Source: Paramacrobiotus metropolitanus
Lineage: Eukaryota; Tardigrada; Eutardigrada; Parachela; Macrobiotidae
Assembly: GCF_019649055.1 (NCBI RefSeq)
Contig: NW_026570249.1
Span: 1,240,001-1,304,000, forward strand
Direction of reading: 5' to 3'
DNA length: 64,000 nucleotides
Shown here: piece by piece, positions 43,885-55,343 of the stretch
Layout: every line of letters begins with the position of its first letter
Numbering within the stretch: position 1 is the first letter of the stretch
Translations under genes and position numbers: made by a program
Notes under the pieces: model-generated
What the model was told of the DNA's origin: nothing
The model's input: the letters and a program-made list of their open reading frames with translations, nothing else
Databases searched by the model: none

Positions 43885-43954
43885 ACTCAGACAAAGATAC
43901 CGAACATAATTTTCCGGCATTCAGCACCTCCTCGAGGCCAAAACGGTCGAAATA

Positions 43955-44767
43955 ATGAATGAGTTAGGACGGGTCGGCGCGAGAACCGACGACCAGATCC
44001 GCCAAGCCAGGGAGGAATGCCAGACGGTAATAAACCTAACCGAAGCCCTAAAAGAAGAGATTATCGAATGGGAAGAGGAACGAATTATACTACACGCACA
44101 ATTTGCGGAACATCAACTTCCCATACCGCCGATATTTGAAATTCAAGCCTACGAATTGGGCCGGCGACTCTTCTGGCACTTAAGATACCCATCCCACCTT
44201 GGTACACTGGACACTCCCTCATTTTGGATTAGGTTTGGTAAGAACACCCGGGTAACTCAAGTTGCGCCGGACCCAGAGCCTCCGATTGAACCCTGTAATT
44301 GGCGTCAGGCCAAGAAAGTGAGGCTTTGCGGGGACGTACACCCACAAGAAGGGGGTCGTCTAGCTAATACCCGAGCAAACGTCCCGGATCAGGAATATAT
44401 GGCTTTAGAATGCCCGCTCTGCCGTGAGAATAACGGACTGATCGTCCAAGCCCTCAGAACTCGTAATGAAAAAGTCTGGGAGCTTGGAAGGCCACCATTG
44501 CCCGGACCGCCCGAGCCAGAAAGGTGGGTAGGACCGGCTCAGGAGACCCCAATTAGGGTTACTGATGGCCTACTTGGGCCGACGGAGAAGCCGAAATCGA
44601 CTTCGAAACCCCGGACTCAGACGTCTCGGATGTTCAGAGCACAAGTGACTCACCGGACACCGACTCCGCCAATGAACCCTCGGACCCCTCGGATGAAGAA
44701 TCGTCCGACGAGGGTGACGACGATGACGATAACGATATCGGTTTCGACCCGTCAGTCCGATAGATAG
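43955..44767 (+). CDS. C N-terminal helical module with CPLC
   Basis: Homologous by eye to the start of the visible A polyprotein: helical REECQTVINLTEALKEEIIEWEEER, then a linker, then ECPLCRENNGLIVQAL (A: TCPLCGDGVEAIIRAI). The single CxxC pair is conserved in A and C, so a metal-binding role with a second pair elsewhere is conceivable. The last 60 residues read out of frame. Confidence 0.6.
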   Translation: MNELGRVGARTDDQIRQAREECQTVINLTEALKEEIIEWEEERIILHAQFAEHQLPIPPIFEIQAYELGRRLFWHLRYPSHLGTLDTPSFWIRFGKNTRVTQVAPDPEPPIEPCNWRQAKKVRLCGDVHPQEGGRLANTRANVPDQEYMALECPLCRENNGLIVQALRTRNEKVWELGRPPLPGPPEPERWVGPAQETPIRVTDGLLGPTEKPKSTSKPRTQTSRMFRAQVTHRTPTPPMNPRTPRMKNRPTRVTTMTITISVSTRQSDR

Positions 44768-45970
44768 GGATCGACACACCCCTGGACGGACCCCCAGAAC
44801 GAAAACCGCCCGGCGATCAACCCTCAAACGGTGCCCAGGAGTCTGAGGACGAAGGCTCAGGCCATCAACGGGCCGAGTCAGCCGCAATTACGGTTTCTCG
44901 CCCGGCTGACAGCCAGTTAACCTCGGCTACATCAAGCGATACCGGCTTGGACCCAGACATTGACCCCTCCGAAGACGAAACATCGGAAGGAGACTCGACG
45001 GACGAAGGATCCGAGACGGAACGACGGGTATTCCTGACCGACGACGAACAGATTGCCCAACCGGCGACATTCGTCGGAGGTAAACCCGTTGTTTCCGGCC
45101 AAATCTTGGCACCCGAGGCTCAAGCCTCGGTGAAAAAGGCTAAGTTCGAAAAGACCGTATATAACCCATGGAAAAGGGTTAAGAAGCCGGAGCCAATAGC
45201 GATGGCTGCAGAATCTAACCCAACGGTCAATCATCTCCGGCTCCACACTGAGACAAGCATTAAGGGCGACGATCGGCAGCCAGTATTCATCGAGAACAAG
45301 TTGACCCTACCTGCGTACTCGACTTGCGAAATACTTGTGCGGACCCTCAAAAGTATGGACCCTAACCGGGAAATCTACTTTAAATCTTTTCGGCGACGAC
45401 ACTTCGGGGTTCGCCCAATAGAAGACGATGTTGAGATCTGACCAACCTGCGATACCGCATGGATCAAGGTCCAGAACGCGACCGGGAATAGCCAAACACT
45501 CCGGAGAGGCGCCAAAGTCGGCTACATGTGCTACTCCGACCTCTACGAATATGAATTCGACAACGAGGGCATTGAATGGGAGATTCCCATGGGAGTGGCC
45601 TGGGTCGAGAAGCACGGAGACTGACCATACAACCTACCGAAGGCGACACAATATGACGCCACTACGGTTCGGACCCAACAGAAGGTTGAGCTACCACCCC
45701 GGGCAGTCGTGGAAGTCACGGTAACCATTGACCTAGAGGTGGACACCACTAGGCACAAGTACCTCATGTACCTCGGCTCGGAAGAAGCCTTAGCAGAGGG
45801 CATCGAGATCAAGGATGGCCCAACCCCAAGAAATTCACCGTCCTGGTGGCCAACCCATTAGGTGAGGAAGACCCGGAGACCCTAGAAGAGCAGAAGAAGG
45901 CCATGAACTCCGTGAAGCTCGGAGAGAACCTAACCGACGAGTAGCGACAAGTCTTACGGGACATCGCATG
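44768..45970 (+). pseudogene. C acidic linker and two beta-barrel-like repeats (broken)
   Basis: An acidic start (44947 onward) and then barrel 1 with KLTLPAYSTCEILVRTL, a TGA at 45439 in frame, and NATGNSQTLRRGAKVGYMCYSD. Barrel 2 (PPRAVVEVTVTIDL) follows after another TGA and a shift, at about 45660-45860. Both parts match the two repeats of A in order. It ends with LTDE-TAG-RQVLRDIAW leading into RT. Confidence 0.7.
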
Positions 45971-47519
45971 GGATTATCGACTGGTCTTCCCGACCTCAAA
46001 GCGACCCTACGGTGACGTCAAGGGAGTCACCCACGTCACTGATATCCAAGGAGCGAAGCCCATCAAAATGAATCCGACCAGAAGAGGTTGGAAGGGCCGC
46101 GAATTCATCTCCAAGCACGTGCAGGAGATGTTGGACCAGGGCGTAATTGAACCCTCCGACGCAGCATGGAGCTTCCCCGTGGTCTTGGCAGCCAAGAAAA
46201 ACCCGGACGGCTACGTCGGAACCCGGTTCAGCTTCAACTATATTAAGTTGAACGCAGTAACCAAAAAGAACAACTATCCTCTCCCTAACCCGGACGAATT
46301 CCTGGACCAGTGTGCCGGGATGGAATACTACGGCAAGGCAGACTGCCAGTCCGGTTTTTGGCAAATCCCAATGGATGAAGCCTCAAAAGACATGACAACC
46401 TTCGTAACCCCGGAGGGAATGTACCGCTTTAACCGGATGCCTTTCGGAGTCTGCAACGGACCCGCAACCTTTCAAATGCATGTCGATAAAATTACGGCAA
46501 AAGCCCGCAAAAAAGGTGATTTTGCCTACATTGACGACAACTTCTTCTTCGGTCGGACCTTTGACGAATTCAAGGAAGCCTTCCGAGCAACCCTGGACTG
46601 CCTACTCGAGTCCGGGTTCACCATCAAGCCTTCGAAATGTGAGGTCATAACGGATAAGCTACCGTTCTTTGGCCATGTTCTCAGCAAGGCTGGAGTCCAG
46701 ACCGACGACGAAAAAGTAGCGGCCATTGCTCAGCACCAACCCCCGAGAACAGAACGCCAACTGCGGTCGTTTCTCGGGTTGGCCAACTATTACCGGAAAT
46801 TCATCCGTAATTATGCCCAGAGGACATCAAAGATGTATGAACTCCTTCGAAAAACGAATTCCATCCGGACAGACTGGACGGACGACCATACAGCGGGTTC
46901 AACGGCATCAAACAGGCTTTAACTACAGCCCCGGTACTCGCAAAGTTCGACCCGTCCAAAAAGACGGTAACTGAGTGCGATGCCAGTGGAGCCGGACTTG
47001 ACGCAGTGTTGTCACAAGAAGACCACCCGGTAGCTTTTGCTAGCCGAGTACTCCACGGAGCCGAAAAGAACTACGGAGTTACCGAATAGGAATGCCTAGC
47101 CGTAGTCTGGGCCGTGCAGAAGTTCAAACACTTCATCGACCATGGACCCTTCACCGTCCGAACGGACCACCGAGATCTGCAGAACTTGATGCGCTGTGAG
47201 TCAATAGACCCGACATCAACCCCCGGCTAACACGGTGGGCATTGGCTCTGCAAGGCAAGGACATCACCATCGAGTATAAACCCGGAGTTTTCTGCGATAA
47301 CGCGGACGCTCTGTTTCGATGGCCGTTGGAACGACCGACGATAATGACCCTCGCGAAGAACTTGACCAAGTACCCAACTTTGAGAACTTCAAAGACGAGA
47401 TCCAAATAAGGTCTCTAAGGGTACAACGGAAGATTCAGAAGGAACGGAGCCGAAGAAACCCGGACCAGACCCTGGAACCCGAAGACTTAACGGATGAGGC
47501 CCGAGTTTGGTCTCTTTGA
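45971..47519 (+). pseudogene. C reverse transcriptase and RNase H (broken)
   Basis: RT runs from about 46000 to 46900 in one frame, with GKADCQSGFWQIP and YIDDNFFFG. A missing base near 46893 shifts the frame. RNase H continues with [22 protein letters not shown], a TAG where A has Trp, and RTDHRD. A second shift near 47205 precedes CDNADAL. All catalytic motifs can still be located. Confidence 0.88.
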
Positions 47520-47546
47520 GCGGTTGGATGGAAAAGACTAGCAAAA

Positions 47547-47792
47547 ATGCGTCGCCCAGTTCCGAAGAACACCCCTCTCCCCGGATGCAAAGTCATCTCC
47601 GACTGGAATGAGCTTGCAACCGCAGATGTACGCATAATCAACGTCATCGTACCGGACGATCCGGGGTCACAAGGCGAGTCGAGGGTCGGAACCGCAAGGG
47701 TACGAGTAACCGGAACAGCCGGAACGGAAACTTCGGGTTCACAAGGTGAACCCGAGGAAGAAGAAGAGAAACCAATGGAGTCCAATATGTAG
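47547..47792 (+). CDS. C RNase H-integrase linker fragment
   Basis: Contains LPGCKVISDWNELATADVRIIN, matching the A linker (LPDCNAISDWNEFSTADIRVIN) and B. It ends in an acidic tract and a TAG. This linker is one of the best conserved non-catalytic parts of the three elements. Confidence 0.6.
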   Translation: MRRPVPKNTPLPGCKVISDWNELATADVRIINVIVPDDPGSQGESRVGTARVRVTGTAGTETSGSQGEPEEEEEKPMESNM

Positions 47793-47883
47793 TTACGCAG
47801 ACTGCAACTTCCGAGACTCTCACCTCCGGAAACTAATTGATGAAATGGAAAACCAAGACCAGCTGGATCATTAGTCCCGACTA

Positions 47884-48713
47884 TTGGAACATTACCAGAT
47901 GAGCGGAGGCGTACTCTACCGGCTGACCACCCACAACACCAAGCTGGAACGGCGGTTTGTAGTCTCGCTCTTCATGCGAAAAGGCATTATTTGGGCTCTT
48001 CACGACGGAAATACCAGCAACCACTTCGGCCGCGTGAAGACTCTGGAGGCAGTGAACCTACGGTACTACTGGGATCTGATGCTAGCCGATGTTCACGACT
48101 ATGTGGACAACTGCCCCCGGTGCACCCTGGTGAACAAGTCTCGGACCAAACCACCCGGTAAACTTCAGAAGATGGAAGTCGGCGAGCCTTGGTACCGCAT
48201 ATATGCGGACTTCAAGGGACCCTTGCCTCGGACAGAGTCGAAGGGATACCAATATATCGCTGTCATCACGGACCAGTTCACCAAGTTTACCGTGGCCCGA
48301 GAACCATGACAAAATCTGCGAAAGAGTTTGAGAAGTTTTTTGTGGAGGATGTCGTTTTGAAGTACGGCATGCCGACCCACTTCCATACGGACCAGGGATC
48401 CCACTTCACGGCTAAGACCTTTGCCAATCCAACATACATTTGGAACAGCCTACCACCCGGAAGAGCAAGGACAGGTTGACGTTCCATGCGGACGATATGG
48501 GACCAAATCAGGAAGTACTGCGACGCTAAGGAAGGTCACCGATGGCACCGAGCCTTACAATACGTGGTATGCGGCATCAACCGTGCGAAACACGCGACTA
48601 CCCAGTTCTCACCCTACTACATGCTGTATGGACGTGAGATGACCATACCACAGAACGCCATCACCGGAACCAACGCGCCGGAGCAGTACACCGATAAGGA
48701 GCAGGGCATCTGA
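47884..48713 (+). pseudogene. C integrase (broken at the catalytic Glu)
   Basis: The zinc domain is complete (LHDGNTSNHFG; NCPRC). The first Asp (YADFKGPLP) is followed by a shift near 48305, the second Asp sits in HTDQGSHF, and the reading frame then breaks exactly at the codon of the catalytic Glu near 48477, before RTIWDQIRKY. The core continues to 48713. This copy would not make an active integrase. Confidence 0.85.
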
Positions 48714-48716
48714 AGG

Positions 48717-49391
48717 ATGAAAGAACGGCTCCAGAGGGCACACGACATCGCAAAGACGAACATCGACGAAGCGTTCGAGAAAAGTGCCGAAATCTATAAT
48801 AAGAAGAAGTCAGTACCGGACTTCAAGAAAAGAGACCTAGTCCTGGTGGAGTATCCCAATAAGGATCCCACCAGGAAGGAGCGATACGATGGAGTATGGA
48901 CGGTAATTAACCATCGCGGACCCAATAACCTGTGGCTCCAGAACGTCGAAGCCGGAAAGGAAGACGTTGTAGCGGTGGATCGCTGTAAGCGCCACCCTAG
49001 TAATAAGCGCCGCCGGATAACCCGGTTATACGGCCAAAGACAAACCAAGAAAGCCCCGGATAACAACATTGCAACGGTGCAAGATCTCCATGAAGAACGG
49101 CCTGCTCGCAATACCCGGGCCCGGAAGGCTGACTTAGCCGAAGAAAAGCTGGAAGAAGCGGCGAAAGGCCCCCGGCAACCGGACTTAAAGTCGGTGCAGG
49201 AACCCAATAAGGGTCGGCCCGGCAAACCAAGCCCGGCTGCCGAGCCTGAACCGGAAAAGCCGAAGGCCAAACGAGGCCGACCGAGGAAGAAGCCCCCGTC
49301 GGACTTCGAAACACCAGCCCTGCAGGAACTGCAGAAACAGGCCATCATGGAAGATGAAATTGTGGCTAAACCGGGACAACCGGTGGAATAG
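48717..49391 (+). CDS. C integrase C-terminal domain and AT-hook tail
   Basis: A 224-residue frame with the integrase C-terminal domain (KRDLVLVEYPN, RYDGVWTVI) followed by a charged tail with KAKRGRPRKKPPSDFETPALQEL. The AT-hook plus DFETPAL matches A and B. It stops at a TAG (49389), after which the last tail block continues in another frame. Confidence 0.75.
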   Translation: MKERLQRAHDIAKTNIDEAFEKSAEIYNKKKSVPDFKKRDLVLVEYPNKDPTRKERYDGVWTVINHRGPNNLWLQNVEAGKEDVVAVDRCKRHPSNKRRRITRLYGQRQTKKAPDNNIATVQDLHEERPARNTRARKADLAEEKLEEAAKGPRQPDLKSVQEPNKGRPGKPSPAAEPEPEKPKAKRGRPRKKPPSDFETPALQELQKQAIMEDEIVAKPGQPVE

Positions 49392-49813
49392 CCAAATCAG
49401 CCGAGGCTAACCGGACAAGCCGGAGGAAACCGCCAAGAAGTCTAAAACTGCCTCGAAGAAACCGAAGGAGCCTAAACCACCGAAGGGAAAACCGGCCAAA
49501 AAGAAGAAACTAGTCAAGAAGCGGGAGAAGACGCAACCCGACACACCGGTCTCGGCTGCACCAACTAAAGTCCAGGCAGAAACCTCAGCCACATCAACCA
49601 GCAACACGCCTGAGCCCCCGGCCCGAAGCGGAAGTACGGAACGGCGAAGAAGCCTAAGCTAACGGCTCAAGAGATGCTTGAAGAGTCTCAGGTAGCCGAA
49701 GATGAAGCCCACAAGGACATCCTGGAGAAAGTCACCGAAGGACGGGCTGAGCCGAAGCCGAAATCAATGAAGAAGGCCAAAACAGCAAAAACCACCACAC
49801 CACAACCATAAAA
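49392..49813 (+). pseudogene. C terminal tail block (LTAQ...DEAHKD)
   Basis: Lys/Pro-rich segment ending in KLTAQEMLEESQVAEDEAHKDILEKVTEG, the third copy of the conserved tail end. The frame changes near 49395 and 49640. It closes the C pol region. Confidence 0.6.
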
Positions 49814-49995
49814 ATAAGGCCCATAGATAACTTAGAATTAGTTAGGGCTTAGCTAGGAACTAGTTAGGTTAAGAATGGACCTTTGGTGTCGGAATGGAAC
49901 CTCTTCAGTTATGCATCGAATCTTCAGTTGAATTGCCTGGCTTAAGCAGAATGCTAACGAGCCGTATTTTCTTATCTCAATAGCCTCCAAAAACG
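49814..49995 (+). promoter_or_regulatory. Pol-ORF3 spacer with strong 3' splice acceptor (C)
   Basis: The spacer contains TGCTAACG (branch-point-like, near 49952) and, about 25 nt later, TATTTTCTTATCTCAATAG with AG at 49982-49983, then ATG at 49996. The layout matches A at 5530-5577 although the sequences differ. Confidence 0.6.
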
Positions 49996-50883
49996 ATGTC
50001 TGACCGACGACGAGACCCTCCATTAAGTGGAATTGGGAGCAACCCACGCGACAACCGACGATCACAACCTTATCCGCTTGATCGGTCGGGCTCCCGTGCC
50101 GACACACGTTCGGCAACCCGGACGCCTACCACACAGGGAATAAGTCCGCAGGCGAACATAACGGCAGATTCTTTGGCAGGTTTAACGGTCGGGTCACGGA
50201 CGTTAACTTAGCCCCGGACAATCCCCCTGCAGACCTTGCCACCGGGCAATATGCTCGATGAAACCGGACTTTTGGTGAATGTGAGCGCGGTCACCGGTCA
50301 GAATGCACCGGCAGTACCGATGGGCCCAATAGGCCACATCCGCCCGCCACTTCTACCGGGACCATTTATCCCCGAACCAATCATGCCGCAACCGGTACCC
50401 TTCATCCCGATAACGGTTACGGGCATCCAGCAGGTCCCAACAGGGCCGCTGTTGACTCAAGCCGGGATGAACATTCAGCCGAACCAAATGTTCGCGATGT
50501 TCATCCAATGGTGTAATCAGATGGGCATGAACCAGCCACAAGGCGGCTTGGTTGGCCCAGTGGGACATTTTCCGGCAACCGGACAGATGCGACCCTCGAC
50601 AGCCTCGCCACAGCCGACTTTATCGGCAGTACCACGTCAGGACGGCACAAATATGTCTCCGGTGGTCTCGGCGACGGCCCAGCCAGACCGACAACGGACA
50701 CCATCTCCGTTCACCCAGTATTATGAAGACGGAACGAAAGCTTTCTCGGTCAAAATCCTGAAGCGACCGAAGCTCACCACTCCAGTAACGGAGGCAGCCC
50801 CGGCTCAACTCAGGGCCAGACCGTTTGCAATCGCAATTACGGTTGAACCGATCCCTTCTGCATCCTCGATCGGGACCAGATGA
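49996..50883 (+). pseudogene. C ORF3 (broken)
   Basis: ATG 49996, Arg/Ser/Pro-rich, with ANITADSLAGLTVG as in A ORF3, a TAG near 50209, then DETGLLVN and a long Pro/Ile/Met-rich segment to 50883. The A PPPY motifs have no counterpart here. The match of start, block order and upstream acceptor supports homology with A ORF3. Confidence 0.6.
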
Positions 50884-53850
50884 CAAATCCGACACTCGGA
50901 AGAGCTCCAAATTAGGGCTCATGGAAGCCGAGAGCGAGCGAATTATTGTCCAGCTCAGGATCGAAGCTCTCAAATTGAGCGATCCTAACTTTGCGCAAGA
51001 GCTGACCCGGCTGAACACGGAGATGCAGGACCTGGAGCAACATATCCGGGATACCCGAGCCATACTTCAAGCCCGGCAGTCAACCTCTTTAACCCCGGCT
51101 TCCGAAAAAGGGCCAGCTGTAGCAACCGCAATTACGGGGGCTGCAGCCGGATCAACTAACCCTCTGACTTTGCCACGACAATGGCACCAACGGCACCCGG
51201 ACCGGAGCCTTCAACTAGGGGCGAAGTGTCCGGGATAGCTGGCCAAGGAAGCAGTCGGAACCCGCCAGAACGTTTGGCACCAGATGACACAGCGGATGAC
51301 CGAAGAAACGACCGTCCCAACTCCAGCTCTATGTCGCACTGCGCGAAGCTGATCGGTTGTCGGCATACCTGTGCCAAGAACAACGAGGAACGTCCCAAGA
51401 TGAACTGCGGTACCCTGACCAGGAATTGACCATTAACAACCTGGTTCATGACTGGTACATCTTACGGAGGTCAGTCGACGTTACCAACCCACCTGCCGAC
51501 CAACTTCAGCAGTTCCGCGCAGCCTTCCGGAACATTCGGAAGCTTATCGACAGGCACCCAAGGGCTCAGTAACCGGAGATTCCCCGACCGGGATCCCCGC
51601 GTCCCGGACATTACACGCGCCCAGAATACCTGGCGGAGGTGCGGCGGATCTTTGACCGAGGAACGGAGCTCCACACGAGGTTGATGCAACAATACCGCAC
51701 CACCCCGCAAGACGATGACGAAGAGCCAGACGGGCTCCGTTGCTTGATAGAACATGTCCGAGGGATTCTCTACAAGGTCAGTAACTTGGCCCGAGAGGGA
51801 ATCCCAGTAGGACCCCATGACCGATAGCAGCTAAAAGGAGCGGTAGCGGAACTTCAACAACAGGTTGCCGCGTACAACTTAACCCAAGAAGCCGGAACTC
51901 ACGGACAGGCAGCCGGCCCCGTAACCCGTTTGGCTTACGACCAAGCCCGGAACAGAGTTAAGCTGTGGGAACGGATTAACCGCTCAACAACCCTAGGCGA
52001 AGGACTTATAGATATACTCATCGGACGCCGTGACCAGGCCAGTAACCTTGGCGGACATCAAGCCACATCACCTGTTACGGACCAGATTACCGAAGCCAAC
52101 GGGAATTAGCCGATATATCAGGCCTAACCGAAGAAAGGATTCCAACAGGATCCCAGGAAATACGCCATCTCGAAAGGTTCCTCAACCGGATAGAAGAAAA
52201 AGCCGGCAGATACAGCATAGTCGGCCCTGCCCGGCATCCTAACCCACAGGATCGGCCCGAAGAAGCTGACACAAGGCTTCCGAAATGGCGACAGATCAGA
52301 GGGATCCTGGAACAGGGACATAAGCTTAGCATAGCACTCCGACGGAAAGCGAGAAGCCTACCCAAAGAGGGTATATAGAGGACACCTTGGAACGGTCGAG
52401 GGCATATAATACCCTGAATAACATCACCTCCCACCTGAGAGACGTGGCAAGACTGACCGAAGCCGGAATGCCGACGGCACGAGGGGACATCCAACTTTTG
52501 GACAGCCCGTTGGGACACCTGCAGAGACATAGCGCCGGACATAGCGAACCCAACACGGAAGAATCCTCGGCGTATAGCCCCGGGCGTAGTCGAAGCCATA
52601 GCCGTGAGGGGAGAACCAATAGTGATCCCCGGCTTAAGCCCTTCACCCGAGGCATCCATACAGCTTATCGCAACCCCACCACCAGGATGGAAGAACCTTC
52701 GTCGCCAATCCCCTCCCCGGACATCGAAATGTTTGATGATCCGCCGACAAAGGACTTCGGCACAGCCATATTCATCGAAGAACTCAACCGAGAGTTGGCC
52801 GAAACCCAACAGACCGTCTTACCCGGCGGATTAGCTCACTTCAACACTTCAACCAGACGAAAAGATTACCAGGAGGATTATTACGGAACAACGTGATATA
52901 GTCGAGGGGCACGGGGACAGAATGCGGACGAAGATCGAGGATCGAGGCCACAAGGAGGCACAGCCTCAGCCCACGGCACCAGAACAGGTTAATCCGCCCG
53001 AACCGTCTCAGCCAACCAAGCCAGAACAGGCTCAGCCAAGCCGGGCTTGGCTCCGTAAGAAGCCGGGCTTCTTACGGATCGAGAAATCCAGGCTATCCGG
53101 GACGAATTAGACTGAACGAAGGCCACGCCCGGGACTTAAGCTCCCAACTCGGTTCTCCAAACTTGGCAATTGGCACTCCAGCCCAGAGGCGGCTGAGAGA
53201 AAAGATCTACGATCAATATAAGGCAGCACTTCGGGACGTTGACGACTTGAAATCCGACCTGGATGTCGCATTGGCTAAGAAAAGGCACGAGGAAGAGAGC
53301 CGCAATATGGTTCCACTCAAGCCATGGCTAATCAGCCGAGCCAATCCCCGGCTAACCACCCAGTTGAACCCCTGACCAATCAGCCGACCCAACCTCCGGA
53401 AAACCCACCGACTCAGCCGGTAGCGACCCAACAGGTTGCACCGACTGAACGAGAATCGCCTCGGTCGAGGGTTCGGAGGATGGAAGCCATACCTGACCCG
53501 GGAGTCCTTCCACCTGGCACTCCACCTTACATCGTTGAGGCACTGACCCGAGCGAACAACATCTTAACCGAAATGCGGACTCGCCGAGGCTTTTGCGATC
53601 GCCACAGCGAATAATTTTTCCGGCTGGACGGAGACATCACCGGAGTAGAAAATTACACCCGGTCCGTCCGTATATTTTTACACACAGATGCTCCAAAGGA
53701 TCAGCTAAACACCGCACAACTCCAATCATCAGTGCTTTGGCTGTCAGCCTCCATCTAAGACTGCGAAGAAGAACGGCAAAGGAAGGAGCAACGAGAAGCA
53801 AAACGTACCTCTAAAGCTCAACAGTCCCGGATAAGGCTGATTGAACCCCC
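50884..53850 (+). pseudogene. C helical repeat region between ORF3 and ORF4
   Basis: Many short frames with helical charged segments. A coiled-coil-like part at 50920-51080 parallels the ORF3 helix of A. Three repeats about 110 codons apart share an (L/V)xxx(G/R)(I/M)P(V/T) motif: SNLAREGIPVG (51777), SGLTEERIPTG (52114) and ARLTEAGMPTA (52447). Pro/Gln-rich parts follow at 52960-53480. The region is longer than in A, so a helical unit seems to have been multiplied. Stops and shifts are too many for a continuous call. Confidence 0.45.
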
Positions 53851-53851
53851 A

Positions 53852-54574
53852 GTGCAGGGTACATCTGCCCCATTAACCCGGATACCGACTCTTAAGCCAC
53901 CGGCCACAGCCTCTTCAACGTTGGCAGACTGGCCGTTATCGATACCTGGAATGGAAGGCACTATCCGACGGGAACTCCAAAGAGCCGAGGATGCCAGCCA
54001 TGAGATGCATGAACTATTTCACTCTATAAACGCATGGGATCCTCGGGCCGCAAGTCTTGATGTCGACACTCTGGATGAGGGCCGGAGGACCATTGCAAAT
54101 CTCTTCAGCCGGACTACAGTCAGAACTCCGGAGACAGAGGATGCCTTAACACAGGCTCTTCAGGACATCAGACGGGTCACCGAGGAACATTACCGGAACA
54201 AAAAGCGTCGAGTTGCGGAACGAACCGCCCAACAGGCTGGGACGTCCGCAGCCCCGGATAAAACGTCGGAGCCTACCGGACCCGTCACCTCAACTGTCGA
54301 ACCCATGGATGTGCCACCCTTAGAGGGTGAGGAAGAGAATCTTGAGCCTTCAACCATCGAACGCGAGGCTTCTGCACGGACACGGGACTTAACCCCGGAG
54401 AAACCGCGTACGGGTAAGACACCTCGGCCTACAACATTGCCGATACCCCCAACAGGTGGTTCAACCCGGTCAAAACGAACGGAACAGGTGCTGGTCATCC
54501 GGCGACCATCAACTCAGCAGGATGACCCGGAGAACCCCGGAAGGAAGGGCTATCCATCAACCCGGAGGCCCTGA
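53852..54574 (+). CDS. C ORF4 N-terminal part
   Basis: 240 residues. A helical domain (IRRELQRAEDASHEMHELF, then LQDIRRVTEEHYRNKKRR) matches the A segment at 8010-8290 (LIRDAEDIYRHLF, FVEDYWK). It is followed by a Pro/Thr-rich linker with MDVPPLEGEEE and TRSKRTEQVLVIRRP, like MDTSPS / LVVRS phrases in A ORF4. Unrecognised family. Confidence 0.55.
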   Translation: MQGTSAPLTRIPTLKPPATASSTLADWPLSIPGMEGTIRRELQRAEDASHEMHELFHSINAWDPRAASLDVDTLDEGRRTIANLFSRTTVRTPETEDALTQALQDIRRVTEEHYRNKKRRVAERTAQQAGTSAAPDKTSEPTGPVTSTVEPMDVPPLEGEEENLEPSTIEREASARTRDLTPEKPRTGKTPRPTTLPIPPTGGSTRSKRTEQVLVIRRPSTQQDDPENPGRKGYPSTRRP

Positions 54575-54695
54575 TTCACTTAAGTTCACTCGGGAACCCA
54601 GATCGAAGGACAGGGAAGAAGAGAGCGGCCCAGAAAGGCGACTCTTCAGCTCACCACCTCCACCTGTCGGAACCCTCGAGCAATTTTGAGAGTTC
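54575..54695 (+). pseudogene. C ORF4 junction with frame changes
   Basis: Short Pro/Ser/Glu-rich stretch read in another frame (54456-54689), linking the two ORF4 pieces. It ends with SSPPPPVGTLEQF and TGA. Confidence 0.35.
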
Positions 54696-55343
54696 ATGAT
54701 GCGAAACACAGCATCCGACCCAGCACCGGTACCCTCGGGAGATAGCCACAAGACGGCTCATCAGCCCAGGGTGGTACTCAGAAAGATTAAACCAGTGCTG
54801 GAGCCCACAGAACGGGAAGCCTTAGCCTACCATAACCAACTGGTAGAGCAGATTAAGCAGGCTGAATTCTACCGCGTCCTTCAGGAAGGCGAGCTCACCG
54901 GTGGACAACTCCACGGGCCAATGTCTTCCAGGGACCAGATCCGGATCACTCAGAGGATAGCCGACCGGGCAGCCGACCAAGATACCCTCTCACGCAGGCT
55001 CCTGGCACTTAGGAGGGGGATGCAGGTACTTCGCCAGCTGAAGTTACCGAGGGTAGTGCTGGAGTATGCACAGTTGCTTCGGAACCCAAGGATCAACCCG
55101 GCCGTATACATACGCGAGCCACCCTTGGAGCCCGGCCAGCCTAAATCGGACTTCATTAAGGAGACCATGTCCGACCACTCGGACGAGGAAGACCCTCAAC
55201 ATGTCCACACCGAACCGGACAGCGATATGGATGAAGAGAAACAGTGGCAGCTAGCCCTGTTAGCGGATGCTCGGACAACATCCCGGCTGTCATCAGAGCC
55301 ATGTGGGCAACACCGACTGGTAGACGGAGCAGATCCCCGGTAA
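54696..55343 (+). CDS. C ORF4 first helical domain
   Basis: 215 residues starting at ATG 54696. The helical core (YHNQLVEQIKQAEF, DRAADQDTLSRRLLALRRG) ends in RNPRINPAVYIREPPLEPGQP, which lines up with A (RGPHINPRAWTVEPRPRPGQP). An acidic SDEEDPQH follows, as in A (SDEEIPQ). Strong evidence that ORF4 is a genuine conserved gene. Confidence 0.65.
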   Translation: MMRNTASDPAPVPSGDSHKTAHQPRVVLRKIKPVLEPTEREALAYHNQLVEQIKQAEFYRVLQEGELTGGQLHGPMSSRDQIRITQRIADRAADQDTLSRRLLALRRGMQVLRQLKLPRVVLEYAQLLRNPRINPAVYIREPPLEPGQPKSDFIKETMSDHSDEEDPQHVHTEPDSDMDEEKQWQLALLADARTTSRLSSEPCGQHRLVDGADPR

